The notes below the pieces were generated by a model. That model was not told where the DNA came from. It saw only the letters and a program-made list of their open reading frames with translations, and made no database searches. From Planctomycetota bacterium (GTDB lineage: Bacteria; Planctomycetota; Planctomycetia; Planctomycetales; Planctomycetaceae), in assembly GCA_016872645.1 (NCBI GenBank), contig VGZH01000025.1, positions 1 through 62,572 of the forward strand: 62,572 nt of DNA, written 5' to 3'. Made by a program: the position numbers and the translations under genes. This document shows positions 38,076 through 48,434 of this stretch, piece after piece (the first letter of the stretch is position 1; every line of letters starts with the position of its first letter).

Positions 38076-41000
38076 TCAGTCTTCAATCGCCAGCTTGATT
38101 TCATCCGAGTTGGCTTTGAGTTCCGGGGCGTACATGGCAGACGCTTTCGTTGGCAGAGCGCTGAATTTGCCGGGGATTTCGGCTCGCAGGCGGTACGAGA
38201 GGCTGTGTTGGCCGCGGGCTAAGGTTCGGACGAAGAATGCGACTCGCTCGTCGCGGAATTCGACGTAGGCCCCCATTTCGTTGCCGTTGTAGCCGCTGCG
38301 GACTTCAACTGGCTCGAAGCCGCTGGCTTTCGGGTCTTCGAATAGCAGGTACTCGTAGTCGTTCTTGCTGTCGATCTCCAATTCAACTTCGACCAAGTCG
38401 CCGCTCTTGAGTTTGTTGAGGTTCGCCAGTTCGGCTCGCTCGTATTTCTCGACCTTCTGGCTGACCACCTGGCCGCGCGAGCCGGCCACGTTCACCTTCT
38501 TTTCGACCGGCGTGAGCTTGTAGTACTTGCGGTTCACCTTCACTTCGAGACCCGCCTTCGCGATGTGGTCTTCGAGCGTGAAGTTGGTCAAGTAGGCGTT
38601 GAAGTAGAGGGGATTTTCGATTTTGGATTGGGCGAGTCCCTTCTTCCGCAATTCGATGACATGCTCTCCCGCTGTCAGTCCCTCTCCTTCGATCACGAAC
38701 TTGTTGTTGAAGCCGAACAGCGTCTGCGGGGTGATCTCGACGGTTTGTTTCAGTTCGCCGTCGATAAGGACTTCGACTTGCAGGTTCGGTTTGTCTTCGC
38801 CGCTGGCTTTGAGGTATTCGGCCATCGCTTCGATGCAGATGGCGCTGTCGCGGGTGCTGTTCCAGTAGGTCGCGTGCTTGCGGTTATTGAGCAGGTATTT
38901 CACGAGGCGCGATGCTCGTTCGTCTTTCGCGTCAACGCGACTGAGCAGCTTGAGGTAGTAGGCGTTGGCTTCGATGTCACTGCCGTACCAGTACCACCAA
39001 TAGTTGTTTTCCGGCAGCTTGAGGTACGCGGTTTGGTTCTCGTCGTCTTGCACGAGGAACTGCTCGATGTTCTTGAGGATCATCGTCAGCTTGTCGGCTT
39101 GCTTCTGCTTGTGCAGAGCGAGACCGAACAACGCCTTGGCATAGACCGGCAGTTGGACTCGGTCGCGGTAGAGGAACTCCAGCATGTCGGCGTTCGCGTG
39201 GTCGGCATCGACCAGGACCATATAGACGAAGGCGTCGAGCGCGTCGGCGCGATCCTTCCACGGATTTACCGGATCCGTCTTCTTCTCGCCGGTGAGCATG
39301 TCCTTGCCGGAGTTCTTGAGCCAGCGGACTTGTTCGGCTTGATAGCGTTTGAGCCATTCGATGCCCCGTTCCATGACCCCGGGGACGATCGCGACGTCGT
39401 TCTCGCGAGCGATCTGCAAGCCGTGAACGACGACCGCGGTTGTGTGCGGCCACGAGTGTTCGCCCCAGCCGGAGAACCAGCCCCAACCGCCGTCGCTGCA
39501 TTGCATCTCGGTCAGCCGTTCGAGGCCGCTCTTCACCATCGCGGCGACTTCGGCTTCGTCGAAGACCGGGTTGCGATCGAAACGCTTCCAACCCTTCGCC
39601 CGTTCGACATCGTCGCCAATTTCCTGGGCGTTCAAGTTCGTCCGCTTGTCTTTGATCGCCTTCAGGTCGAGCCCCATGTTCCGCAGGATGCGTTGCGTCA
39701 CGACGGTCGGCAGGAAGCGGTTGAGCGTTTGCTCGGTGCAGCCATACGGGTAATCGACGAGATACGGCAGCGCATCAACCATCGCTCCGGACAGCGTCGG
39801 CGAGTACCGCACTTCGAGTCGCGTCTGATTCGCTCGGCGTTCTTTCGGGACATTGATTGTGACATTACCGGAGTTCTTGTCGGGACGGATGACTCCCGAC
39901 CAGCTCTCAGTCTTGAGCATCCCGTGGATGAAGACCGGGAATTTCATTTCCATCGCGTCGGATTCTTCGTCGGTCAGAGCGGACATGCGGACGACCGCTT
40001 CGCCTTCATCGATGACGGCGACTCGCCAATCGACACGCTGCTCACCACCAGCTTTGACTCGGATTCGTTTCGCGAGACGCAACAGGTTGGGATCTCGCTT
40101 TTCGCCGGTGTTTCCGGCCGATTTCGCACCCAATGGTTCAGATGCGTTGATCGGCAGCATCAATCGTCGATCGATCTCCAGCACGGCTTCGACGTCCTTG
40201 TCGATTTTCAGATAGTTGTGAACGTTCGCCGACAGCACGACTTCGTCTTTCTGGACGAAGAACCGCGGCGCTTGCAGGCGCACGAGCAGATTCTTTTTCG
40301 TGGTGATCTCGGCTTCCCCTTGTCCGACTCGCGTGCCGAGACCCATCGCCCAGCATTTCACTTTCCAGCCGGTGAGTTGTTCGGGCATCGTCAGCGCGAC
40401 TTCGGCGACGCCCTCTTTGTTCGTCGTGACCGAGGCAGCCCAGAACGCGGTATCGGCGAAGTTGCTGCGAACGGTCGGTTGCACGGAGTTCGGCAACGGG
40501 CCTTCCGCCTCGAACCCATCGCCCGGTTTGCGGTCAGCTTTGTCGGCTGGCGCATCCGACATTGCCGCAGACTCTGCAGCCTCCATCGGTGCTCCGCGGC
40601 CAAATCCACCAGGAGCCGCGCTCTTTGCAACCCCCCTTCGCAACATCACGCCATTGCGGTTGCGGCCGAACGCTCCGCCTTCCAGTTGGTTTGCGAACAT
40701 TTCTTCGACCACCGCGCCGCCGAAGACGCCGAGATCCGCCATGCCGAGTTCATTGTTCTTCAACAGTTGATATGTGTGATGTGCGAGGCTCGATTCCGTT
40801 TGCGGGTGATGATGCCGTCGCCATTTCCAGAAGAACTCTTTGATCTCCGGCACGTTCGAGCCGCCGGAGATGTACTCGACCGACTTGTCGTAGATGCTCA
40901 GCACGGTCGAACCGACAAACGGTTGGCCGGCCGCATCGGTCAGCTTCACTTGTACCTTCGCGGGAGCACCCGGCTTGTATTCGTCTTGGCTCGGCTGCAC

Positions 41001-44000
41001 CGCGACGTTGAGCACTCGCTTCTCCGGCGGGACAACAATCTCGCGAACCTCTTGATGCACGCGAGCGTCAGCAACAGTGACCGCCTCGACGAAGAAGTTC
41101 GGCATGTCGCGCTGCACGACGGCGATCTCTTCGACGTGGCTCTTGCCGTCGAGCCGAATCAGTTTCGGCGGCAGGTACACGCCGTTGGTCGGCCGCAGGA
41201 AAAGCAACACCGCTCCCCCCGCTTTGTTCGTGTTGACCATCAGCCGGACTTTCTCGCCCGCGTTGTATTCGCGCTTTTCGGTGACGAGTTCGAGATCGTT
41301 GAACCGGAACTCTTTGCCGTCGAATCCATCGCCACGTACGACGAAGAGGTAGCCACCTTCGATGACGCGGGCCTTGCGATCTTCGTCTTTGCCTTCAGCG
41401 ATCGGGCGATTGCCCCAGACTTTGTAGCTCAGCCGATACTGCCCGGCCTTCGCCGCCTTCATCTGCTGGCGAGCGTAGCCCTCTTCGTTCGTGTCGAGTT
41501 TCCAGGTTTGCACAGCTTTTTCGATCGGCTCACCCTTCTCGTTGTAGGTGATGGCGTACAGAGTCAGTTCACCATTGCCTTGGACCGGTTTTTGATCAAC
41601 TGTCTGAGCACGGAATTCGGCGAGGATGTCGTCGCCGGCTCGGTAGTGGCCGCGATTGACCCACGCGAAGACCCGGAACGGTTCGCGAGCGACCAGCACG
41701 TTGCCCGTGCCGATGATCGTGCGGCGTGACTGATCAACGACCTCGGCCGTGATCGAGTACGAGTGATCGGTGTCCCCATGCACGGCCTTCGCGAGCGACG
41801 TGTCGATCTCGACAGCGACCGTGCCGTCCTCGCCGATCTCAGTTTCGCGCTCGACGACCACTTCTGGTTGCTCACCACCCCGACCCCACCAGATCGGATA
41901 CGGCCGAGCACATCCCCAGCGACGCCAGCCGGGATACCAGTCGTAATCGCCGCAGAACCACCAGTAGCCTCGGCCGTAGAACCAATCCCACGACGCGGCG
42001 GGATACCAAGTGCTGTTGTGGCTGGTGCGGAGGACTTTGTATTTGACCTTCGCCTGCGTGACGGCTCCGCCGAAGTAGTAGTTGGCTTTGATCGTTGCCG
42101 TGATCTTGTCGCCGAGCGCGACCGGCTCGCGCGGCGAATCGACTTTCACCTCGAACTCCGGCTTCTTGTACTCCTCGACGCGGAATGAGCCGCCGCCGTA
42201 ACCGTTTGATTGGAGATGCCATACGCCGAGCGGCGCGTCTTTTGGCAATTCGTACTCACCGGCCAGACCACCGAACGCATCGGCGTCCATCGACCGAGAG
42301 AACGCAACCTCCCCTTTGGGATTTCGCAACTCGACCGTGAAGCCCTTCGCGTTGGCGAACGTATTCGTGTCGGGCTGATCGTACTTGGCGTCGCCAATCC
42401 ACAGCTTGAACTGCACTTTTTGAGACGGCCGATAGACCGGACGATCGGTGATCGTGAAGGCCTTGCGAGCGTGGTAATCCGGGTCGTGCCGGTTCTGAAA
42501 CCAAACGTGTGAGAAGCCGTGATACGCCAGCCGGCCTTTATCCGTGCGAGCGATCGCGACCCACTGAAACTCCTGTGGCTGCTGGTTCGCACCGAGCATC
42601 AATTGGCCATCGGGATTCGTGAACTCGGCGAAGTTGCGGGTGATGATTTTCCACTGCGGTTTGCCCGGAACGACTTGCTCCTGCTTCCAACCGAACAGCT
42701 CGACGTTGGCCTTCGCGATCGGCTGTCCCGACACGGCATCGGCGACGAAGTAGAACGACTTCGCTTCGAGGTGCTTCTTGACGATGACTGTGTCGGCGAC
42801 CCACAGAATGATGCGGCTGACGTTGCCGTCGGCCATTTTTGATTCGACCAGATATGCTCCCGGCTTTTGCAATGGCGTCGTGACGGTGACGCGGTCATCG
42901 ACGTGATTCGGTCGCGGAGTTAGCTTCAGCGTCCACTCGGCTGCTTTCGCTCCGACGTACTGCTGTTGATTTTCGTGGACGATCCGATGCCCGATGTCGT
43001 GCAGATTCATCTGCTGTCCGTCGAGCTGCGCCGGACTGCTCTTGAGATATTTTTGGACGTCGTCGAGCAGCTTCGCGACGTTCAGCTCATGAGCCGTCAA
43101 CGTGACCGAGTTGCCATTGCGAAATCGAAAATCAACGGTCGCTCCCTTGCCGGACGGCTGCGTTGGCGACGGCTCGAAGCGGCCCCAGTTTTTGACGATC
43201 TGATCGACAGCGACCTGTCGATGCGGACCGTGTCCGGTTTCGTTTCCCGGCCCGTATTCGGCGATGGCCGCTTTCCAGGAATCGACCGCTTTGGGGTATT
43301 GCCGCCGGTTCTCGTAGAAGTGAGCGATCAACTCGCGAGCTTGCTGGCCTTCTGGGCTCTTGCCGCCGGCGATAATCGTCTGCCAGATGCGGAACGGATT
43401 GAATTCATCCGGCAGCTTGAAGCGTTTCACGCCAGTCGCAAGGTTCGCGATGGTCTCGTCCTCGCCCAGCGTGTGGACCGCGAACGATCCAGTCTTCGCG
43501 TCCCCTTTCGCGCTGTCGTCTGAGAACTTCGACCACCAGCCGAAGTGAGCCATCGTCTCGACCCCAAACTGGCTTTGCAGAAACACCGCGTGAGTCAGCA
43601 ACACTTCGTGCTTGCGAGTCGCATTTAGCTCGACCGTCTGAGTCAGCATCCAGCGCCAGCGTTCGCCGTCAGACTTCGCGTCGGCATAGCTCTTCGGCAC
43701 CGAGTAAAAAATCGGACTCCCCTCGGCATCGACCGGAGCCCCATGCGCCGACTGCGGTCCACCCCATCCGCGTCGCCAGCCCCAGTGCCAATACCCGTCG
43801 TCGTAATCGGGCAGCGTCGCGAGGTCCGTCAACACTTGCAGCTTCCATGGTTCAGAATGTCCCATGCCGTTGAGCAGCGTCTGGGCAAACTCAAAATAAA
43901 ACTGCGCGGCATCAATCTTGTTGTCATCCTTCAGAGCCAGCGGCATCGCCTGGGTGAGCAACTGTAACGCTCGCACGCGATCTCGCTCGGCCGCATGAAC

Positions 44001-44405
44001 GTGTTTGCCGTCGCCGCCCCGATGTGGCCCGCGCTGAAACTTGCCGGCGATGATCACGCCGTTGTGATCGACTTGTAGGTACGAATTCGCCACCGCTTGC
44101 AGCAGCCGCCAATTGTCTTTGTGGACTTCGATCACCTGTTCGCGAAATTCGTCGATCTCGTTGACGCGGCCGAGTTGTTGTAGGCATTGAATTGCCTGAT
44201 TGAGCGTCTCCGGCATCTGCTGTGCGGGGGACTTCGGTTCGAGGCCGAGCTTGCGGAACTCCTCGAAGGCTTCCTTGAAGTTGCCCGCGGCCATTTTTTT
44301 CTGAGCGTCACTGAAGCTCGGCGGCTTGGCTTCCTGGCCCACGGCCCAGAGACCAGCAATCGTCAACACCAGACAGCTACCCAACATCCAGACAGACCGT
44401 TGCAT
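38076..44405 (-). CDS. Bacterial alpha-2-macroglobulin family protein with thioester
   Basis: 2109-aa exported protein. GGAGAA precedes the ATG at 44405, which starts a signal peptide (MQRSVWMLGSCLVLTIAGLW); the frame further upstream adds only 17 non-family residues. An N-terminal ~450-residue helical part is followed by MG-type beta domains (FTITDRPVYRPSQKVQFKLW is the MG2 signature), the bait/A2M region (FADTAFWAASVTTN) and the thioester motif YPYGCTEQTLNRF with Cys at about 1556, then an alpha-toroid and a receptor-binding-like end. It is expected to trap proteases or damage-causing proteins in the periplasm. Residues about 798-842 are unusually rich in Trp and Tyr. The HEAT/TPR gene lies 70 bp upstream on the same strand; no pbpC is adjacent. 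Confidence 0.93.
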   Translation of the reverse strand: MQRSVWMLGSCLVLTIAGLWAVGQEAKPPSFSDAQKKMAAGNFKEAFEEFRKLGLEPKSPAQQMPETLNQAIQCLQQLGRVNEIDEFREQVIEVHKDNWRLLQAVANSYLQVDHNGVIIAGKFQRGPHRGGDGKHVHAAERDRVRALQLLTQAMPLALKDDNKIDAAQFYFEFAQTLLNGMGHSEPWKLQVLTDLATLPDYDDGYWHWGWRRGWGGPQSAHGAPVDAEGSPIFYSVPKSYADAKSDGERWRWMLTQTVELNATRKHEVLLTHAVFLQSQFGVETMAHFGWWSKFSDDSAKGDAKTGSFAVHTLGEDETIANLATGVKRFKLPDEFNPFRIWQTIIAGGKSPEGQQARELIAHFYENRRQYPKAVDSWKAAIAEYGPGNETGHGPHRQVAVDQIVKNWGRFEPSPTQPSGKGATVDFRFRNGNSVTLTAHELNVAKLLDDVQKYLKSSPAQLDGQQMNLHDIGHRIVHENQQQYVGAKAAEWTLKLTPRPNHVDDRVTVTTPLQKPGAYLVESKMADGNVSRIILWVADTVIVKKHLEAKSFYFVADAVSGQPIAKANVELFGWKQEQVVPGKPQWKIITRNFAEFTNPDGQLMLGANQQPQEFQWVAIARTDKGRLAYHGFSHVWFQNRHDPDYHARKAFTITDRPVYRPSQKVQFKLWIGDAKYDQPDTNTFANAKGFTVELRNPKGEVAFSRSMDADAFGGLAGEYELPKDAPLGVWHLQSNGYGGGSFRVEEYKKPEFEVKVDSPREPVALGDKITATIKANYYFGGAVTQAKVKYKVLRTSHNSTWYPAASWDWFYGRGYWWFCGDYDWYPGWRRWGCARPYPIWWGRGGEQPEVVVERETEIGEDGTVAVEIDTSLAKAVHGDTDHSYSITAEVVDQSRRTIIGTGNVLVAREPFRVFAWVNRGHYRAGDDILAEFRAQTVDQKPVQGNGELTLYAITYNEKGEPIEKAVQTWKLDTNEEGYARQQMKAAKAGQYRLSYKVWGNRPIAEGKDEDRKARVIEGGYLFVVRGDGFDGKEFRFNDLELVTEKREYNAGEKVRLMVNTNKAGGAVLLFLRPTNGVYLPPKLIRLDGKSHVEEIAVVQRDMPNFFVEAVTVADARVHQEVREIVVPPEKRVLNVAVQPSQDEYKPGAPAKVQVKLTDAAGQPFVGSTVLSIYDKSVEYISGGSNVPEIKEFFWKWRRHHHPQTESSLAHHTYQLLKNNELGMADLGVFGGAVVEEMFANQLEGGAFGRNRNGVMLRRGVAKSAAPGGFGRGAPMEAAESAAMSDAPADKADRKPGDGFEAEGPLPNSVQPTVRSNFADTAFWAASVTTNKEGVAEVALTMPEQLTGWKVKCWAMGLGTRVGQGEAEITTKKNLLVRLQAPRFFVQKDEVVLSANVHNYLKIDKDVEAVLEIDRRLMLPINASEPLGAKSAGNTGEKRDPNLLRLAKRIRVKAGGEQRVDWRVAVIDEGEAVVRMSALTDEESDAMEMKFPVFIHGMLKTESWSGVIRPDKNSGNVTINVPKERRANQTRLEVRYSPTLSGAMVDALPYLVDYPYGCTEQTLNRFLPTVVTQRILRNMGLDLKAIKDKRTNLNAQEIGDDVERAKGWKRFDRNPVFDEAEVAAMVKSGLERLTEMQCSDGGWGWFSGWGEHSWPHTTAVVVHGLQIARENDVAIVPGVMERGIEWLKRYQAEQVRWLKNSGKDMLTGEKKTDPVNPWKDRADALDAFVYMVLVDADHANADMLEFLYRDRVQLPVYAKALFGLALHKQKQADKLTMILKNIEQFLVQDDENQTAYLKLPENNYWWYWYGSDIEANAYYLKLLSRVDAKDERASRLVKYLLNNRKHATYWNSTRDSAICIEAMAEYLKASGEDKPNLQVEVLIDGELKQTVEITPQTLFGFNNKFVIEGEGLTAGEHVIELRKKGLAQSKIENPLYFNAYLTNFTLEDHIAKAGLEVKVNRKYYKLTPVEKKVNVAGSRGQVVSQKVEKYERAELANLNKLKSGDLVEVELEIDSKNDYEYLLFEDPKASGFEPVEVRSGYNGNEMGAYVEFRDERVAFFVRTLARGQHSLSYRLRAEIPGKFSALPTKASAMYAPELKANSDEIKLAIED

Positions 44406-44475
44406 AATGAATTCTCCGCCCTGCTCCGCGAAATGTAGGGTCGTTTGACAGATCAATCCGCGAGAAAGTTCCGAC

Positions 44476-47214
44476 TCAATCGGCCTTTGCTTTCAGCCCG
44501 GAGAGTTCCTGGAATTCCGGCTGGTCGTGCAGCGAGGCGAGGTCCGGGTCTTTCTTCATCCAGTCCTGATCGTTGAAGCCGAGTTTCTTCGATTCGCGCA
44601 AGTCATCCAGAGCCTTGCGGCGAAAGGATTCGAGCTTTTTGTCCCGTTCAGGGAGCTTGTCGTCTTTTACAAGCTTCTCGACGGCTCGACCGTAGACGCA
44701 GGCGACGTTGTAGAGGAACAATCCGTCGTTTGGAAATTTGGACCGTACGTCTTCGACCAGTTTGATCCCTTCGTCGAATTTTCCTTCGACCGCCAAACAG
44801 ATTCCCACGCCTGTGATTGCTTGATGGTTGAGGTCGTCGAGAGCGAGCGCTTTTTCGAAATCCTTTTTGGCTTCGGGATATTTGTCGAGTCGGATTTGCA
44901 CGTTGGCTCGGCCAGAGTACGCCTCTGGGAGATCCGGATCGGTCTTAACCGCCTGATCGAAGAGTTCCATTGCTCCCTTGTGTTCATTTTGCTGCTCCAG
45001 CGCGCGAGCTTGATAAACGTACTGCATCGCCGGCGAGCGCTGGTAAATGTTCTGCAACGCCTGTCGAGCCTGCATCTGGCGAGTTTGATCTGGCGACGAA
45101 CGAGCCTTGCGAATTGCGACTCGAGCCTCGGCCGTGGCGACTTGGCCGAGTGCGTTGGCCGTATAGATAATCGTGTTGGGCTGCGTCGTTTTCTCGAACG
45201 CCTGGATGAGCAATTTGACGGCGGCGGGTGAGCCGTCGTTCTGCAGCCACAGACAGACGGTGCTGACGACGTTGGCATCCTGCGAATCCAAAGCCGGTTC
45301 GGCCAGTTTCAAAAATGCCGGCGACTTGAGCTGACCGAGAATGCCCAGCACCGCCGTTTGCTCGTTCGGCCGCAGCGTGGCGTACTGTTCGACCAAGGTG
45401 TTGGCCACGGTCTGATCGCCAATCTGCGCGAGCGTGTTGATGAGGCCAGTGCGGTCACCGGCGTTGTTCTTCAGGTGCTTCAAGAGCAATGGGATCGAGG
45501 TTTGGTCCTTCGTCTTGGTCAGGAACGCCAGCATTGCTGGAGTCGGCGGCGTGGACTCCATGAACTTGAGCGTGAATTGCAATGCGATTTCCTCAGTGGC
45601 TGCGTCGGGCTGGTTGGCGAGTTCGTTGTACGCCGTGTCCCGGATGGCAATGTCTCGCGACTGCAGCGCGTCTTTGAGCACCTCGATCAACTTCGGGTGC
45701 CCCACTCGAACGAGGGCTTGCAGGCCGTCGATCCCCAAGCCTCCCTGCGGATCTCGTACGTATTTGTAAATTGTCTCTGACCAGATCGGCCGCGGGTTCT
45801 GAGCGAGGACTTTGACGATCGTCTTGCGTGACTCGGCCCCTTCCCGTTCGAGCAGTCTCAGCAGCGCGTCGTGCGCAGCGGCGTATCGCGAGCCGGCCAG
45901 GCTTTCGACCGCCATCGACGCCAACGGTTCGGTGTTTTTGCGGGCGTAGCCGAGCACTTTTTCGATCGCTTCCGGTTCGCCGAAATGACGGAGCGCAAGC
46001 AAAGCCGCCTTCTGCAACGCCGGGTCTTCGTCGTCGGCCAGCTGCAGAAGCAACGGCAGGTTTTCGTTCGCGAGTCGCCCGCCTCCGGCCGCCACAGCCG
46101 CCGCTCGGGTCAGGGGATCGGCCGAACGAATGTCGTCGAGCAGTTCGTTGCGCGGCAACACTTCGTACGCGGTGCGCAGCGCGGCGACGACGGCATCGGA
46201 CGTTGTCTTGTGAACGATCGACGCATTGGCCATCGCGACGGGATTCATCGCCAACCCGTAGTTGTTCACCCCGTAGTTTCCTTGAGCCTGATTCGCTCCC
46301 GGCAATTCGGCCAGGCGAAACTCGGTGAACGACTGCGGCAACGACGGAATTTGCGAGTTCTGCAAGTCAGTACGCCCGAGGCTCTGGGCCATCCCGATGA
46401 ACTGATAACTCAGATTCATGTCGATCGCCGGAGCACCTTCAGCCCAACGAATGACGACGCGAGAAACTTTCTGCGTCGCGAGCCGCTCCAGCTCTTCGAC
46501 GAGCGCTCCATAGCTGATGAAGTTCAATTCACCGCCGATTGTCAGCAGTGCGAGGCAACTGCGCGGGCCCAGCCGCTTCGAGGAAACGTCCAACTTCGAC
46601 ATCGCCCAGGCGTTGACGTCGATCTCAATCGGCTTTTCGCCAGATGCGATGCTCAGTTTCAGTTTCGGAAGTCCAGGTCCGCGAGGCAGGCCGCTGAAGA
46701 TGATCCACGTTGTGGCGGTCTGACCGGGCGCGATCTTCATCGATGCTGTCGGCTTGATTTGATTCAGTGGATACCCCTGCTGGCCGATGTTGATCGCATA
46801 ATTCAGAATTTGTGCATCGAGCACTCCGTTTTTTAGCGAGTTGCCATCGGCATCGAGCGTGATCTGCGGAGCCTCGATGGTCTTTGCTTCAGCCGTCAAA
46901 TTGATGAGCGTCAGCTTGGCGACGAAGAGCCGATGCTCAACTGCTTGGCCATTGCGGACGCCAAAATTGAAACTCTGAACCACGGGGGTTTCGAGCATCG
47001 GCACGAGCTTGCGATCCTCCGGATTTTCCGGGAGCGTCTTCGGTGCGTTCTTCAGCACGCTCTTTAAATCGCGATCGAGTTGATCGACCTTCTCCTGCAA
47101 TCGCCGCAACAGTTCGGCGTTCGGCGTGTCGGCAGGTTTGTCTTGAGCGACCGCCGGAAGTGACAGCGCGACGAGGATGGCCAGCAGGCGACAAAAGAAT
47201 CGTGATCGGGGCAT
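44476..47214 (-). CDS. Exported HEAT-repeat and TPR protein
   Basis: 912 aa. The ATG at 47214 opens a signal peptide (MPRSRFFCRLLAILVALSLP); the frame beyond it runs into a repeat region. A beta-rich N-terminal third is followed by HEAT repeats from about residue 365 (LLLQLADDEDPALQKAALLA, then further 30-residue units). TPRs occupy about 745-880 (DLPEAYSGRANVQIRLDKYP). All are protein-protein binding modules; no enzymatic motif is seen. Placed just upstream of the A2M gene with 70 bp between, it probably acts with it as an envelope scaffold or adaptor. This is inference. Confidence 0.9.
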   Translation of the reverse strand: MPRSRFFCRLLAILVALSLPAVAQDKPADTPNAELLRRLQEKVDQLDRDLKSVLKNAPKTLPENPEDRKLVPMLETPVVQSFNFGVRNGQAVEHRLFVAKLTLINLTAEAKTIEAPQITLDADGNSLKNGVLDAQILNYAINIGQQGYPLNQIKPTASMKIAPGQTATTWIIFSGLPRGPGLPKLKLSIASGEKPIEIDVNAWAMSKLDVSSKRLGPRSCLALLTIGGELNFISYGALVEELERLATQKVSRVVIRWAEGAPAIDMNLSYQFIGMAQSLGRTDLQNSQIPSLPQSFTEFRLAELPGANQAQGNYGVNNYGLAMNPVAMANASIVHKTTSDAVVAALRTAYEVLPRNELLDDIRSADPLTRAAAVAAGGGRLANENLPLLLQLADDEDPALQKAALLALRHFGEPEAIEKVLGYARKNTEPLASMAVESLAGSRYAAAHDALLRLLEREGAESRKTIVKVLAQNPRPIWSETIYKYVRDPQGGLGIDGLQALVRVGHPKLIEVLKDALQSRDIAIRDTAYNELANQPDAATEEIALQFTLKFMESTPPTPAMLAFLTKTKDQTSIPLLLKHLKNNAGDRTGLINTLAQIGDQTVANTLVEQYATLRPNEQTAVLGILGQLKSPAFLKLAEPALDSQDANVVSTVCLWLQNDGSPAAVKLLIQAFEKTTQPNTIIYTANALGQVATAEARVAIRKARSSPDQTRQMQARQALQNIYQRSPAMQYVYQARALEQQNEHKGAMELFDQAVKTDPDLPEAYSGRANVQIRLDKYPEAKKDFEKALALDDLNHQAITGVGICLAVEGKFDEGIKLVEDVRSKFPNDGLFLYNVACVYGRAVEKLVKDDKLPERDKKLESFRRKALDDLRESKKLGFNDQDWMKKDPDLASLHDQPEFQELSGLKAKAD

Positions 47215-47238
47215 GATCAAACTCCCAACTTTGGAGTC

Positions 47239-47358
47239 CGGGGATTCATCCCCGGTCTCCCTCGCGGCGAAGCCGCTTTTATTCGATGTGACTTTTATCC
47301 ACTTTCGCAAACCAGCAGTTCCACGGCTAAGGAAAGCGGCGATGAATCCCCGCTTTCC
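47239..47358. repeat. Two hairpins between the HEAT/TPR gene and aldose epimerase gene
   Basis: CGGGGATTCATCCCCG (47239-47254) is a perfect 7-bp stem. GGAAAGCGG...CCGCTTTCC (47331-47358) is a 9-bp stem. They share the word GGGGATTCAT in opposite orientation, so the pair is probably the two ends of one dispersed element. Confidence 0.65.
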
Positions 47359-47362
47359 AAAT

Positions 47363-48328
47363 TCAGCACAACAGCGTGCCGGCTGTAATCTCAAACCACA
47401 AGTGAGATTGGGTACCAGGGGGCAAAACTCGCAAACCGGCATCCACACCGCGAGCGTGCAGGTTGATCGCGTCGGTCACGCAGGTGTACGGTTCCAGGCA
47501 GACACAGGGTCGGGCGGGTGGCGTGAAGACGACGTACTCGCGGAACTCGGAACCACAGCGCTGTCGAATTTGCAGGCCCGCCGCTTCGTCGTAAATCGAA
47601 CAGGATACCACGTTGTTTGAGTCATCCAGATCAGTCAGTACGTCGTCGAGCTTCAACACGTCGAGGTACTCCCCCTCGCGCAAGTCCTTTTCACGTGGGA
47701 CTTCGTGGCGTTCGCCAGTCGGCAGGCAGTCCCGCAACGCCCATTCTTGATTCGCGGGGACTTCGATCAAACAGCTGGTCAGTTGGCTGCTTGCGTCCAA
47801 CGGGACGCGAAAGTACGGATGTGTGCCGAACCCCCAAGGCAACGGGACCGAGTCCGGATTCTCGATGTGGATATCGCAGCGCAGCGAACTGCCTCGCAAT
47901 TCGTAGCAAACTTCGATCCGAAAATCGGCTGGCCAGAGAGGTCGCCGTTCTGGGGCATCGATCGACAACTGAAACTGTCCGACAGCGAATCGATCCCCTT
48001 GTTCAGTGACTCGCCAAGGCCGATCGAGGCAGAATCCGTGAATCGCGTGACCGTTCTTGTCATGCAACCCGATGTTAGCTGGGATGATGTATTCACGACT
48101 GTCCCACACGAAACGGCTGTCGCGGATCCGATTTGGAAACGGAAACAGAATCGGAATGCCATGCCCGCTCGGCCGCAGCGAACCGTCCGCGAAAGCCGGG
48201 TCAGCTTCCAGCACTCGGATCGTCCAGTCGCGTGCGCGTGCGTTGAACTCGAAACAGTTGAAGCCCAACTCTGGGGCAATTCGCGCGGTTGAGCCTGTTG
48301 CCCGGTCCGTTAGTGTGATGAGTGGCAT
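47363..48328 (-). CDS. Aldose 1-epimerase family protein
   Basis: 321-aa beta-sandwich sugar mutarotase (GalM/YeaD superfamily) that would interconvert alpha and beta anomers of hexoses or hexose phosphates. Motifs: FPFPNRIRDSRFVW, the catalytic-type GHAIHGFCLDRPWRV, GFGTHPYFRVPL and a late CLEPYTCVTDAINL. Sugar specificity cannot be read. The start is divergent from the lipase gene, with a palindromic element (48365-48434) between. Confidence 0.92.
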   Translation of the reverse strand: MPLITLTDRATGSTARIAPELGFNCFEFNARARDWTIRVLEADPAFADGSLRPSGHGIPILFPFPNRIRDSRFVWDSREYIIPANIGLHDKNGHAIHGFCLDRPWRVTEQGDRFAVGQFQLSIDAPERRPLWPADFRIEVCYELRGSSLRCDIHIENPDSVPLPWGFGTHPYFRVPLDASSQLTSCLIEVPANQEWALRDCLPTGERHEVPREKDLREGEYLDVLKLDDVLTDLDDSNNVVSCSIYDEAAGLQIRQRCGSEFREYVVFTPPARPCVCLEPYTCVTDAINLHARGVDAGLRVLPPGTQSHLWFEITAGTLLC

Positions 48329-48364
48329 GTTGGCTCCTGAAACGAATCGCGGTCATGGAAAGTC

Positions 48365-48434
48365 GGATGGGCACTCCAGCCCGCCCGGTTTTCTGGTTTT
48401 TATTCAAAGACAGGACCGGCAGGAGTGCCCATCC
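48365..48434. repeat. Palindromic element between epimerase and lipase genes
   Basis: Arms GGATGGGCACTCC (48365-48377) and GGAGTGCCCATCC (48422-48434) are perfect inverse copies around 44 bp. Same family as the element inside the spermidine-synthase-like gene. It lies in the divergent promoter region. Confidence 0.8.

Noticed and set aside
38565-41729. 1054-codon plus-strand frame antisense to the A2M gene
   Set aside because: It mirrors the codon structure of the A2M gene and has no domain, signal peptide or start context; the minus-strand frame carries the thioester and MG2 motifs.
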